DNA from: Diploptera punctata
Lineage: Eukaryota > Arthropoda > Insecta > Blattodea > Blaberidae
Reading direction: 5' to 3'
NCBI GenBank assembly: GCA_030220185.1
Contig: JASPKZ010009669.1
Span: 33,072-97,071 of the forward strand
DNA: 64,000 bases
The notes beneath the pieces were generated by a model. The model had not been told where the DNA came from. It searched no databases and worked only from the letters and a program-made list of their open reading frames with translations. Made by a program: the position numbers and the translations under genes. Positions 10,953-22,149 of this stretch are shown piece after piece. The stretch's first letter is position 1; each line of letters begins with the position of its first letter.

Positions 10953-11037
10953 CGGGAACTAGTTTTCAAGAAAAGGATCTCTCTCATTTTCAACCAACAT
11001 TATGACTATTATATTATTTCCCATATTTAACTAAGAA

Positions 11038-12270
11038 TCCATTTTCATTCTTTAATTTTAATTTTTATTTGAGGTTTTCTTTTTCACAGATCTTCATTTG
11101 GCTTCCTGATATTCAAAATTTTTCTCAGAGAACTAATTATAGAATTCGTAATTTACATATGAGCTGTTGAGTATTAAAAGGGTCATGTCCATAATGTCAC
11201 ATTTTGAGAACACACAATTTTCTTCTAAATGCTGGTTTAAATAATATATTATACATAGTAATACAAAGAACAGATATTTATTTTAATACACACTTGGTAA
11301 CAGTATAAAAATACAATTATAAACATGAATATGCCCTTGAGCTGTCAGTAGATGTGTTCACTTGTAAATGCATCAAAAGCGGACATGATCCTTTTTAATT
11401 CTTAAGGGCTCATATCTACATCATTTAGGAAAAAAACGGGTAAGTCTGAAAAGTTATTTTTTACAGGAGAGTGAAAACTAGTTCAATGACTTACATCAAA
11501 GAGTGTATACATTGAAGGTGGGTTGCTTGGTGTGATGTCCCAAGTTGTAGATTTGTGATTGTAATAATTTGAATCACTTTAATTCTGCCACGGCACTAAT
11601 AACTCCCATCAGGGGAATGAGGAAAAGTTTCTTACACAAATAACGACACTTTATTAACAGTTAAACTAAAAGTTATTTTATTAAAACTCTCACTTCAGTT
11701 TAGATGAATCTTGTAGATTAAAAAGACTCCGGCTTAGGTTAATAATTTTCTCTTATAAAAGATTACCATTTTATGTATATAATGGATGACGAATTCTAAC
11801 GGTCAATGCTTCAAGTATTATACTTTATTTCCACTTATGGACTATTTGTATTCAAGATGGATGAATTTTATATCACTATATGATCTTCCATAACTTTAAC
11901 ACTATTCTTTCAACTAATATCAAGAAAATAAACCACCGTTTTCTCATTCCTTGAGGAGCAGTTGCCTAACATGACTGACCTTCTTCAAGTATTGTAGCCA
12001 TCTTCTTATTCAGTTATAACCTCGAGGTTCTGATTGGTCCAACTGAAAAGGAAGGAGTACTTCTAGCTGACTTCTATCCAATTCGTCCAATCCCATTCAT
12101 TTCTTTATACAAATTATCAATTTGAATATTTAAAGTATTTTACATATGTTGCATCAGTTAGAAAAACATCTAACTGTATTAACAGTTTATATTGACCAGT
12201 TTGAATTTTTTATATACTTATAAACAATTTGAATTCTCTAAATCAATTTTATGTCATTCTTAATATAAAT
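11038..12270. other. Intron 2 stretch, nothing recognised
   Basis: AT-rich, no repeat partner found in the window and no coding signal; scattered CTTACCCATTTTT-like pieces at 11430 and 12530 on opposite strands may be ends of an unknown element. Confidence 0.3.
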
Positions 12271-12282
12271 AAATATAATTAT

Positions 12283-12400
12283 TAAGTTATGTAGATAGGA
12301 AATAACACTATGAGGTTCTTTAATATTGTTTATTTTTTATCATTTCACTCACCTCATACTTCATATGAAGTATGAGGTGAGTGAAATGATAAAAAATAAA
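12283..12400. mobile_element. Minimal PLE dimer (tails only)
   Basis: TSD AAATATAATTAT at 12271-12282 and 12401-12412. The element is almost only two tails back to back: AACACTATGAGGTT, CACTCACCTCATACTTC, ATATGAAGTATGAGGTGAG. The left terminus is complete (AAGTTATGTAGATAGG), the right one short. It has no endonuclease remnant and no ribozyme core. Confidence 0.8.
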
Positions 12401-12768
12401 AAATATAATTATATTTAAATATTAAATAAACAAAACAAAAACCCTTATTATTATTATATGGGGATAAATATCTGGTTTTAACATCGAAAATTCAATGCTT
12501 AATAACACCGTCAGTATTTGCTTGACGACTTACCCATTTTTACCGAATGTGCATTGGACCAAAAGCTTTCGGAGAATGTTAATAACTCATTTTCAACCAA
12601 AAGTTGACTTACCCGGTTTTTCCTAAATGATGTAGATATAATCTCAATATTGACAAAATGAACTTCAGCTGATTGCAAGTGTCACCGATATATTTCTCAC
12701 AAATTAACTGATATTGATGGATTTAATATAATGGCAAATGTGTTTATGCTTTCAACAATAAATTTAAT

Positions 12769-13321
12769 TTGTGTTGAGTTGTTTTTGACTCACCTCATAC
12801 TTCTTAACTCTCTTGCAGACTCGAGTTTCTTCACTGCATTTGTGACATTCTCAATGCTGTATCACGTTCACAACTGATGTCCAACGCCTCCTCTCCTGCA
12901 GACTGACCTCCGCCCCATCTGATGGCTGACCGACGAACTGACCGACGAACTTACAAATCAATCCCCTCTCCTTATCACTGGGTATTTCAAAATTTATAGT
13001 TGTGTTTTTATTCTTGCATATGTAAATTTTTTCCCAAATTGTGCAAGAATAAAACATAACTATGAATTTTGAAATACCCGGTGATAAGGAGAGGGGATTG
13101 ATTTGGAAGTTCATCGGTCAGCCATCAGACGGCGTGGAGGTCAGTCTGCAGGAGAGGAGGCCGTTGGACGTCAGTTGTGAACGTGATACAGCATTGAGAA
13201 TGTCACAAATGCATTGAAGAAACTCGAGTCTGCAAGGAGTTAAGAAGTATGAGGTGAGTCAAAAACAACTCAACACAAATTAAAATAAACCTCATAGTGT
13301 TATTTCCTACCTACATAACTT
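12769..13321. mobile_element. PLE inverted dimer with endonuclease remnants
   Basis: TSD AATAAATTTAAT at 12757-12768 and 13322-13333. Both arms, divergent from a centre near 13030, code a tail with NTTMNFEIPGDKERGLIWKF-type sequence then QPSDG, the C-terminal PLE endonuclease end, then a 3' UTR and AAGTATGAGGTGAGTC. Here the right terminus is the complete one (CCTCATAGTGTTATTTCCTA). Confidence 0.8.
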
Positions 13322-13494
13322 AATAAATTTAATCTAAGAGCTAGAAACTTTACTGAACATTAGTAATAAAACAGGCAATAGAAAAAATATTTGTATTTTG
13401 GTTATTATTAGGTACTAAAGTTCGGTTGGAGATACTACCTCAAACCTGTTTGTGCATGTGTTTATCAGTTCTTGATAGTCATGCAAATAGCATT

Positions 13495-13690
13495 GTAGAT
13501 TATTTAAGTAAAATTGTATCACCTCACCTCATATTCTTCTTCTTCTTCGACCGGTTTCAGGACCATATTCGGTTCCATCCTCAGTACTTTTACAATCATC
13601 ATGAAAGTATTGAAGATGGAATTGGGTAAGGTCCCAAAACCAGTCTAAGAAGAAGAAAAATATGAGGTGAGGTGGTGCAATTTTACTTAC
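13495..13690. mobile_element. PLE inverted dimer, hammerhead-like arms
   Basis: Arms CACCTCACCTCATATTCTTC and its complement enclose GACCGGTTTCAGGACCA and CCTCAGTAC; the - strand reads CTGAGGA, a T, a stem, GAAA, ACCGGTC. The right arm has decayed cores (TTGAAGA, AAAA). Confidence 0.7.
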
Positions 13691-13739
13691 TTAATACTTA
13701 ATACATGCTTTCCACTTTACAGCAGTTCGCCCTTAATTC

Positions 13740-14109
13740 CTGATTACCAGAGATTCTTATCTTTCCATTGTCCTTCCATACCCCTCTTCATTGTGACATT
13801 ATATATTCCCTCATACCATGTTCTTCTACTTCTCCCCCTCTTCCTTCTGCCTGGTACCATCCAATCCAACACCTGTTTAAGCCACTGTTCATCCGACATC
13901 CATTGTACATGTCCATATCACTGTAAAGCTCTCTTTGTTATCCTATCGATAACAGTTTCTTGTGCATCCATTTCTTGTCTGATATATGTATTTCTAATAT
14001 GTTGTAACCTGGATATTCTCATACTTCTCAAAATATATCCATTTCTGTCGCCAAGATTCTTTTCTACATCCTTTCATTTATTGTCCAGCTTTCTGATACA
14101 TATGTAAGT
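13740..14109 (-). mobile_element. LINE 3' part, left half of an interrupted copy
   Basis: On the - strand reads a broken reverse-transcriptase tail. Together with 16378-16680 it forms one LINE split by the SINE A array. Confidence 0.6.
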
Positions 14110-14121
14110 ATACTTTCTATT

Positions 14122-16365
14122 AAATTAATATTAAGAAGCTAAAGCTGTTACTATGATTGAAATAAGTATATTAAAGTACACTACTAAATTATTGTAATCA
14201 AATGGTAAAGAGAAAAATTTATGCCTGAACCGGGAATCGAACCCCGAACCTTCAGCTTTCCGTGCTGATGCTCTAACCATTGAGCTAATCCAGGCTTCCT
14301 TCCCCTCCAAGCATAAATCCTTCCTTTACCTTACTGTCTTGGTCCCACATTCAAATGCTATGAATCATCATTCACAAGTACACAATGAATGGCTTCTACC
14401 TGAAGACATGAAGGGACTCCACATAGCTATAGCATTATTTATTAAATTAATATTAAGAAGCTAAAGCTGTTACTATGATTGAAATAAGTATATTAAAGTA
14501 CACTACTAAATTATTGTAATCAAATGGTAAAGAGAAAAATTTATGCCTGAACCGGGAATCGAACCCCGAACCTTCAGCTTTCCGTGCTGATGCTCTAACC
14601 ATTGAGCTAATCCAGGCTTCCTTCCCATCCAAGCATAAATCCTTCCTTTACCTTATTGTCTTGGTCCCACATTCAAATGCTATGAATCATCATTCACAAG
14701 TACACAATGAATGGCTTCTACCTGAAGACATGAAGGGACTCCACATAGCTATAGCATTATTTATTAAAAAATATTAAGAAGCTAAAGCTGTTACTATGAT
14801 TGAAATAAGTATATTAAAGTACACTACTAAATTATTGTAATTAAATGGTAAAGAGAAAAAATTTTATGCCTGAACCGGGAATCGAACCCCGAACCTTCAG
14901 CTTTCCGTGCTGATGCTCTAACCATTGAGCTAATCCAGGCTTCCTTCCATCCAAGCATTAAATCCTTCCTTTACCTTACTGTCTTGGTCCCACATTCAAA
15001 TGCTATGAATCATCATTCACAAGTACACAATGAATGGCTTCTACCTGAAGACATGAAGGGACTCCACATAGCTATAGCATTATTTATTAAATTAATATTA
15101 AGAAGCTAAAGCTGTTACTATGATTGAAATAAGTATATTAAAGTACACTACTAAATTATTGTAATCAAATGGTAAAGAGAAAAATTTTATGCCTGAACCG
15201 GGAATCGAACCCCGAACCTTCAGCTTTCCGTGCTGAAAAATTTGTGGGACCAAGACAGTAAGGTAAAGGAAGGATTTATGCTTGGATGGGAAGGAAGCCT
15301 GGATTAGCTCAATGGTTAGAGCATCAGCACGGAAAGCTGAAGGTTCGGGGTTCGATTCCCGGTTCAGGCATAAATTTTTCTCTTTACCATTTGATTACAA
15401 TAATTTAGTAGTGTACTTTAATATACTTATTTCAATCATAGTAACAGCTTTAGCTTCTTAATATTAATTTAATAAATAATGCTATAGCTATGTGGAGTCC
15501 CTTCATGTCTTCAGGTAGAAGCCATTCATTGTGTACTTGTGAATGATGATTCATAGCATTTGAATGTGGGACCAAGACAGTAAGGTAAAGGAAGGATTTA
15601 TGCTTGGATGGGAAGGAAGCCTGGATTAGCTCAATGGTTAGAGCATCAGCACGGAAAGCTGAAGGTTCGGGGTTCGATTCCCGGTTCAGGCATAAATTTT
15701 TCTCTTTACCATTTGATTACAATAATTTAGTAGTGTACTTTAATATACTTATTTCAATCATAGTAACAGCTTTAGCTTCTTAATATTAATTTAATAAATA
15801 ATGCTATAGCTATGTGGAGTCCCTTCATGTCTTCAGGTAGAAGCCATTCATTGTGTACTTGTGAATGATGATTCATAGCATTTGAATGTGGGACCAAGAC
15901 AGTAAGGTAAAGGAAGGATTTATGCTTGGATGGGAAGGAAGCCTGGATTAGCTCAATGGTTAGAGCATCAGCACGGAAAGCTGAAGGTTCGGGGTTCGGT
16001 TCCCGGTTCAGGCATAAATTTTTCTCTTTACCATTTGATTACAATAATTTAGTAGTGTACTTTAATATACTTATTTCAATCATAGTAACAGCTTTAGCTT
16101 CTTAATATTAATTTAATAAATAATGCTATAGCTATGTGGAGTCCCTTCATGTCTTCAGGTAGAAGCCATTCATTGTGTACTTGTGAATGATGATTCATAG
16201 CATTTGAATGTGGGACCAAGACAGTAAGGTAAAGGAAGGATTTATGCTTGGATGGGAAGGAAGCCTGGATTAGCTCAATGGTTAGAGCATCAGCACGGAA
16301 AGCTGAAGGTTCGGGGTTCGATTCCCGGTTCAGGCATAAATTTTTCTCTTTACCATTTGATTACA
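14122..16365. mobile_element. SINE A inverted tandem array (8 tRNA-like units)
   Basis: Four units on the - strand (tRNA-like heads near 14222-14300, 14542-14620, 14866-14945, 15189-15237; the last is cut) are followed by four on the + strand (near 15295-15370, 15617-15692, 15940-16014, 16258-16336); the unit is about 320 bases. The switch of strand is at about 15237. The whole block is flanked by ATACTTTCTATT at 14110-14121 and 16366-16377, so it behaves as a single insertion. Heads fold like a tRNA with GCCTGGA/TTCAGGC acceptor ends, but base 33 is C in most units and the unit lies in a repeat, so I do not call tRNA genes. Confidence 0.9.
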
Positions 16366-16377
16366 ATACTTTCTATT

Positions 16378-16680
16378 GTCTGTATAATCTCTTTTTTTTT
16401 TTTCTGGTCAAATTTCTATTCCATAAAAGACCATTCAGGGATCTAATCGCCTTCCTTGCACAATTTACTCTGTTAATAATATGTTTTTCACAAGTACCAG
16501 ATTTATCTATTATAGAACCAAGATATTCAAATTCTTCAACACATTTAATTACCATATTATTTATTTGTAGGTCTTCTGAATTTCCTCCGATTACCATATA
16601 TTCTGTTTTCATATAATTTATCTTCAGTCCCCCTACCTCAAATGCATCTACCAACTTTCTAATCATATATTCTATATATT
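16378..16680 (-). mobile_element. LINE reverse transcriptase fragment (right half)
   Basis: On the - strand: LVDAFEVGGLKINYMKTEYM, then EEFEYLGSIIDKSGTCEKHI and a basic end. K[IL]NxxKTE.M with a following YLGS is the thumb-side region of non-LTR reverse transcriptases. Interrupted by the SINE A array. Confidence 0.8.
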
Positions 16681-16737
16681 TTTTACTTCATAGTGTTAAT
16701 TCCTAAAGAGTTAAGCATTGTATATTGTTTGTTACAG

Positions 16738-16935
16738 ACTAGAAGTAAACAATTCACAGGTAAAGGCAGTTTATCTTGCTGCTTGTCACCTTAAGATGGA
16801 CCGTGTGGTAAGAGAATGTATCGTCATCTCATCAAGAACCTAAATGTGGACAACTGCATTGAAACTCGTTCCCTCCCAGGCATAAACAAGAACAAGGCAT
16901 TTATGGATCAAGTGGATGCTTATATTGCCAAAGAA
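16738..16935 (+). CDS. IVNS1ABP: IVNS1ABP homolog exon 3 (end of BTB, start of BACK), one-base gap
   Basis: The acceptor gttacag at 16737 completes the Arg codon (R-LEVNNSQVKAVYLAACHL). After VVREC the frame moves: only two bases (16820-16821) sit between TGT and CGT, where a full codon is expected. Reading resumes as RHLIKNLNVDNC and runs to AAA GAA|GTGAGT in phase 0. As given, the uncorrected frame stops within a few codons. A lost base in the assembly or a real frameshift are both possible. Confidence 0.8.
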
Positions 16936-17240
16936 GTGAGTTTATTTAAATACGTAGCCAGTAAAATCAACTAAAAAAATAATATATATCAACATATAAA
17001 ATGTATCTTCTCAGCTTCACATACCTTTGTAATTTAGCATTTCAAAGAGACGGATGTTCGACTAACCACAATATAACCTGGATTGTACGCATTCCTTTTG
17101 TTTCATGCATTGTCACCCTAATTCATAAATCTCAGAATTACACTTTTGGTGATTTTTATGTTTTTTCAACTCTCTAGAGGAAATTGTATCATTTAATCAG
17201 AGTGAAATACAATATACTCTGAAAACATTAAGAAATTATA
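16936..17240. other. Start of intron 3, nothing recognised
   Basis: AT-rich, no repeats with partners in this window. Confidence 0.3.
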
Positions 17241-17244
17241 TATT

Positions 17245-17425
17245 TTAAAGGACAAATTACTATGAGGTTTAATTTTAAATTTAAATTAAAATTCTTTATA
17301 TCTCACCTCATATCCTGTCTTCTAATTATTATTAATTATCTAATGTAATTATAATTAATATTTTTATAATTAATAATTATAATTAATTAGAAGACAGGAT
17401 ATGAGGTAAGATATAAAGAATTTTT
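17245..17425. mobile_element. PLE inverted dimer (17.3 kb)
   Basis: Tails GACAAATTACTATGAGGTTT on the left, CTCACCTCATATCCTGTC and its complement GACAGGATATGAGGTAAG around a short AT-rich centre. Its right end (ATATAAAGAAT) was used as target by a SINE B. Confidence 0.7.
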
Positions 17426-17803
17426 TTATTATTGATTTAACATTTCTCACTGAAAGATAAATGTTATTTGAAGAGAAATTTTCGCCTAGACCAAGACTCG
17501 AACCCGGGACCTTTGGTGAGAAATGTTAAATCAATAATAAAAACATCATTAGAAGCCTTACTAGCTTTATAAAGTAATGTTAAATTTCCAATAAATGTCT
17601 TCTTAACTAAGAAGCTGCCATTTGCAAAGATAGAAACAATGGTTTCAAAAGCATTTGGCGAGAGGGAATTACAACGTATATAAGAGGAAAATTTGCATCT
17701 AGATTGTAACTCACCTCGGTAGCTCAGTTGGTAGAGCATTTGGCCCGGCAAGCCAAAGGTCCCAGGTTCAAGTCTCGGTCTAGGCAAAAATTTTTCTCTT
17801 CAA
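17422..17803. mobile_element. SINE B head-to-head dimer, left unit cut
   Basis: TSD ATATAAAGAAT at 17411-17421 and 17804-17814. Right unit on + with A box TAGCTCAGTTGGTAGAGCA and B box GGTTCAAGTC; left unit on - stops inside its head. The left outer end has the full tail (ATTGATTTAACATTTCTCAC); the right end stops at CTCTTCAAAT. Confidence 0.8.
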
Positions 17804-17814
17804 ATATAAAGAAT

Positions 17815-18060
17815 ATAAAAATAAAACTTACAGTTTTATTTGATATTCATATTTATTAAGATATAATTTAGTTACAGCTGTTCTGGTACACACTGTACCT
17901 TCTTCAGACATGTTAACAAATTAATGTATTAATTAATACAATTCATTAATTTAACATGTCTGAAGAAGGTACAGTGTACCGAAACAGCTGTAACTAAATT
18001 ATATCTTAATAAATATGAAAATCAAATAAAACTGTAAGTTTTATTTTTATTTAATTAAAA
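17815..18060. mobile_element. PLE inverted dimer (17.9 kb) with hammerhead-like core
   Basis: Long arms around ATTAATACAATTCATTAAT. The right arm carries CTGAAGA 17960-17966, an extra A, stem II GGTAC/GTACC, GAAA 17981-17984, self-complementary ACAGCTGT as stem III and predicted cut after A17992. The left-arm core is mutated (AGAA for GAAA). Confidence 0.75.
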
Positions 18061-18274
18061 AAGTAATGGATTTTCATCAAGTAAACACCAGCTCAATTGA
18101 TTACTTGAAGAATTTTAATTTAAATCTTATGATATCTATCTATATAAAAATGAATATATGTAATGTTCATCCTTTATAGACTTCTAAACTGCTGAACTGA
18201 TCTTTATGAGAATTTGTACATACAGGTTTTTAGATATGGCAAATGTTTAGCCACTATCTATTATGGTAATAAAA

Positions 18275-18405
18275 GATTCTGGGCTATGTGGCCGTGGTCT
18301 ATAACTGGCGTTTCTTCCAGTTTCGATGGAAGAAACGCCAGTTATAGACCACGGCCACATAGCCCGGAATCTTTTATTAATGATTACCGGCCGTGAAAGC
18401 CTGCA
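18275..18405. mobile_element. PLE-type palindrome (cggccgtg end)
   Basis: GGCTATGTGGCCGTGGTCTA and its complement flank a short loop; the right side continues into GGCCGTGAAAGCCTGC, which also ends the 23.4 kb PLE. No endonuclease remnant. Confidence 0.65.
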
Positions 18406-18699
18406 TTCCACCACTATCTATTATGTTTTAAAACCATCAGGTGTAGGAGTTCACCTGAAACAAAAATTTAAAAATTGCTCTAGCAGTTGAAATTTTCAAT
18501 GTTTCAATGAAACATGCTATTAAAATAAACAGAGGTAGGTATTTTCCAAAAAATCAGCGAAATCCGATTGTTAGAAGTGGGGTTCACCTGAAATAAAAAA
18601 TTAACTATCGCCATGTTTTGTTATTTGCAATGTATACCATACAATTTAATTAACCTCTAATTTTCTTCTTATTTATTCAACTAAAAATAAATACACATA

Positions 18700-19289
18700 A
18701 ATTATATTTGAAGAGAAAAATTTTTGCCTAGACCGAGACTCGAACCCGGGACCTTTGGCTTGCCAGGCCAAATGCTCTACCGACTGAGCTACCGAGGCGA
18801 GTTATGATCTAGACGCAAATTTTTCTCTTATATGCGTTGTAATTCCCTCTCGCCAAATGCTTTTGAAATCATTGCTTCTATCTTTGCAAATGGTGGCTTC
18901 TTAGTTAAGAAGACATTTATTGGGAATTTAACATTACTTTATAAAGGTAGTAAGGCTTCTAATTATTTATAATAAAAACATCATTAGAAGTCTTACTAGC
19001 TTTATAAAGTAATGTTAAATTCCCAATAAATGTCTTCTTAACTAAGAAGCCACCATTTGCAAAGATAGAAGCAATGGTTTCAAAAGCATTTGGCGAGAGG
19101 GAATTACAACGCATATAAGAGAAAAATTTGTGTCTAGATCGTAACTCGCCTCGGTAGCTCAGTTGGTAGAGCATTTGGCCCGGCAAGCCAAAGGTCCCAG
19201 GTTCGAGTCTCGGTCTAGGAAAAAATTTTTCTCTTCAAATATAATTTATCTTTCAGTGAGAAATGTTAAATCAATAATAAAAACATCAT
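18700..19289. mobile_element. SINE B head-to-head dimer
   Basis: TSD AAATACACATA at 18689-18699 and 19290-19300. Left unit on -, right unit on +. Here the right outer end is the complete one (GTTAAATCAATAATAAAAAC) and the left is short, the mirror image of the 17.4 kb copy. Confidence 0.85.
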
Positions 19290-19854
19290 AAATACACATA
19301 TCTAATTTATTTAGGTGCAGCAGCTCATGCTGGGTATTACCTAGTACAATATAAACATATTCCTTTAAAATTGGGGCATCAAAATATTTTTGTTTGAAAA
19401 ATGGAGACACGAGGTTTGTCAGAATGATAGAATGATAATGTCAGTTCTTTGTAAATGATGGGGTAAGAGTCAAATGTTCTATTATTATCAATCTGAAGTA
19501 GACTACTATTTATTTTGCAATTGTTGTGTTTGGTTCATCAAATAAAATAAGATGTGTAAATGAATGATGACATTAGACATACACAGCCTACTGTTATACG
19601 TCCAAAAATCATATATTATGATATGTATAAAGATGATGCAGCTCAAATAAGATTAATAGGGCACTTAGTTATTGCTTGTGTGTGTCAACTTGTTATGAAA
19701 TGGTTAAAAGAAACAGACAAAACAAGCTGCGGTCAGAATTAAGCTCTGTGGCATCTACATCTACAATGGTGTAACAGCCCAACATTGGACCTTAGCCTCT
19801 CCTTTGTTAGGAATTATTAGACCAAATTAATTTAGTTACACTTCAATGTTTTAT

Positions 19855-20405
19855 TACTAATTTCATACATCTCAATGATGGATAAATCATATTTGAAGAG
19901 AAAAATTATATGCTCAGACTAGGACTTGAACCCAGGACCCTTGGTTCTCTAGACCAAGTGCTCTACCACCTGAGCAAGTACCGATCTAAACGCAAATTTT
20001 TCTCTATATACGTTGTAATTCCCATCCTCCAAATGCTATGAGGCCTTTGCTTTTATCTTTACAAATGGCAGCTCCTATATTAAGAAGACATGTTTGGGAA
20101 TTATACATTACATTATAAATGCCAGTACATCATTGAGATGTATGAAATTAGTAATAAAAACATTGAAAAAAGCCGTACTGGCATTTATAATGTATAATTC
20201 CCAAATATGTCTTCTTAATATAGGAGCCGCCATTTGCAAAGGCTTCATAGCATTTGGTAGGCAGGAATTACAACGTATATAGAGAAAAATTTGCATTTAC
20301 ATCGGTATTTGCTCAGGTAGCTCAGATGGTAGAGCATTTGGTCTAGACAACCAAGGGTCCCTTCAAGTTCCGGTCTGAGCATATAATTTTTCTCTTCAAA
20401 TATGA
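19855..20405. mobile_element. SINE C head-to-head dimer
   Basis: TSD TTAGTTACACTT at 19843-19854 and 20406-20417. Heads carry the CTCAGGTAGCTCAGATGG A box and a GTCCCTTCAAGTTCC type B box. The right unit head starts near 20305. Inserted inside a SINE F copy. Confidence 0.85.
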
Positions 20406-20479
20406 TTAGTTACACTTATTTCTCTACATATATCATGAATGTGGTCAACATACCCACTCAATGAGACATCTAGTAGGCA

Positions 20480-20720
20480 ATTAGGTTTTGCTAGGATGAT
20501 GAAGGTCAGTAAAATTTGCTTAGAGGTCTCTTTATTCAGCCTTAAGGTTCTTTTACGGGCCTGAAAAATCTTCAGACTTGGGACCCATGGCCTAAAGTCC
20601 TTCCTAAAGGACTTCTCCTTGGATTTTTGCATCCTAAAAAATCCCAAGACCAGGTTTGGCCAGGTTTGAACCCATGACCCTCAGGACCAGAGGCAACGAG
20701 CATAACCACTAGACCACTGC
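20480..20720 (-). mobile_element. SINE F (tRNA-derived)
   Basis: On the - strand the head (near 20650-20720) has AGTGGTTATGCTCGTTGCC and GGGTTCAAACC boxes; the body has GATTTTTCAGGCCCG. Same family as 6870, 22150-22800 and 46620. Confidence 0.75.
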
Positions 20721-21440
20721 AGCTGACAGCTCTATGGCATTACAGGTCTAAAATGCCTCACATGCCATGTATCGATCACAAAATTGGACAATCATTCTGG
20801 CAGTATAGGGGTGACAGTTCTCAGCCACTATTTATCATAGCTCAATTCCTCGGGATGCTGAGTGTAGCCCAATCCATTCATTAGTCTAAATTCCTCAGAA
20901 AATGTATTCCCTCAGCAACTTAAATGTGTACATATCTATTAGCTCTGTGCCATGACATATCTTAGACAATTTCCTATGATGCAGGGCACAACAAATCTTC
21001 ATTACATGTATCCAGCCATAGCTGATGACACGAATCCATTGTATACTTATGCTATAAGTTGCAATGGGGCTGCATTTAAACATGCAGCTTATGTGGGCAT
21101 TCAAGGTGAGTGTCCACGAGATTAAAAGAAAGAGATATAGGAAAGACAGAAATGAACCCTTCGGCCTCGAATACTCTTAATACCATCAGGGTCGAAGAAA
21201 ACAAGAGGTCAGGCAAGGGAGACTGGATAGGAAAGTAAAAGAGGGATCTGGTATTAGAAAAGGAAGAAATACTAGATCAGTTAAAGATAAAAATTAGGAG
21301 CAAAACACAACTAAATGGAAGCAATGTTTTGGTCAGCTCGGGCACCTTGTTGTTGCCATCCACATATCTGCTACATGGGGACCCCTGAGGGTGGACACAA
21401 GAAAAAACATTGAAATAAAAAGTTATGTTTTGTTGTTGCA
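20721..21440. other. End of intron 3; short SINE fragment at 21320-21400
   Basis: 21320-21400 (GGTCAGCTCGGGCACCTTG, CTACATGGGGACCCCTGAGG) looks like a piece of another dispersed repeat. The remainder shows no gene. Confidence 0.35.
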
Positions 21441-21441
21441 G

Positions 21442-21624
21442 TTTGAAAATGTGTGTAAATCAAAGATCCTGCTGTCTCTCCCCTGTATACGTATTGAGGT
21501 GCTAAACCAAACCCGGCAGGAGATGTCATTGGTGGTAGGAGAGTCTGTGTGTCAGCTGGTGTTAGACTGGGTACGGCGACAGTCAGAAGACGATGCCATA
21601 AACATGGATCAGCTCATGGAAAAG
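21442..21624 (+). CDS. IVNS1ABP: IVNS1ABP homolog exon 4 (BACK)
   Basis: The acceptor is gttgcag at 21441 and the donor AAG|GTAAGA; both boundaries are phase 0. The peptide (ILLSLPCIRIEVL, then VCQLVLDWVRR) has the leucine pattern and the VxxWV motif typical of BACK helices. The frame is intact. Confidence 0.85.
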
Positions 21625-21719
21625 GTAAGAGCAACATAAACTGAACTCTATATTTCACAGCAGACAATTTTAACTGAGAATGATTTAATTAAATGTTCAT
21701 ATTCTCTATCTCCACAGTG

Positions 21720-21849
21720 GCATAACAGTCAATGTTGGGCCTTTTGTTAGGAATTACTACATCAAATTAATTTGGTTACGCTTATTTGCCTACAGATGTC
21801 ATGAATAGTATGTGGTCAATATATCAACCCAATGAGACATCTAGTAGGC
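21720..21849 (-). mobile_element. SINE F fragment
   Basis: GGCCTTTTGTTAGGAATTAC through AATTTGGTTACGCTTATTTG, matching the tail of the 20.4 kb copy. It is split by the following PLE insertion and resumes near 22152. Confidence 0.55.
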
Positions 21850-21862
21850 AACTGAGATATTA

Positions 21863-22138
21863 TATTAAATTAATGTTGGGAAGTAAACATTATGAGGTAT
21901 AATCATTCAAATTCATCGGAGAACATTTTGTTTAAACAACTCACCTCATAGGATTCATGCTTCCATGATACTGCGGTTTCAAACACAGTCGTGTTCATCT
22001 TCAGCCATAACTCCGACTGACGAAATTCTTTGGAGTTATGGCTGAAGATGAACACAACTGTGTTTGAAACCGCGGTATCATGGAAGCATGAATCCTATGA
22101 GGTGAGTTGTTTAAACAAAATGTTCTCCGATGAATTTT
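21863..22138. mobile_element. PLE-e related inverted dimer
   Basis: TSD AACTGAGATATTA at 21850-21862 and 22139-22151. Left end complete (TATTAAATTAATGTTGGGAAG), right end short (TTCTCCGATGAATTTT). Right-arm hammerhead-like core CTGAAGA 22042-22048, stem AACACA/TGTGTT, GAAA 22066-22069, stem III ACCGCGGT. Confidence 0.85.
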
Positions 22139-22149
22139 AACTGAGATAT

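Larger units (their letters stand above)
10036..11037. mobile_element. PLE-f palindromic element with two nested insertions
   Basis: The ends match the smaller copy at 57317-57503 (left CATCTTACCTCATA, right TTCCCATATTTAACTA). Inside are a SINE A pair (10064-10658, TSD AATGATTCATT) and a PLE-e dimer (10720-10952, TSD CGGGAACTAGTT). The right arm of PLE-f is truncated. The same PLE-f/PLE-e nest occurs at 33488-33910. Confidence 0.7.

Noticed and set aside
12851..13114. An independent gene on - at the centre of the 13 kb palindrome
   Set aside because: The frame is one arm of the PLE dimer; the same peptide occurs on the opposite arm and at 38 kb.
13667..14107. 146-residue + strand ORF
   Set aside because: It is the antisense of a LINE tail; the - strand has the conserved motifs.
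10520..16336. Functional tRNA genes in the SINE A, B, C heads
   Set aside because: A and B boxes and cloverleaf-like stems are present, but every copy sits inside a dispersed repeat, most lack T at position 33 or have a mismatched T stem, and units are arranged as SINE dimers or arrays.
14110..16377. Inverted SINE array as an assembly artefact
   Set aside because: Possible in principle, but the matching 12-base flanks and the unit-to-unit differences argue that it is real; read mapping would settle it.
20094..20296. Overlapping ORFs on both strands near 20.2 kb
   Set aside because: Both are products of the palindromic SINE C dimer.
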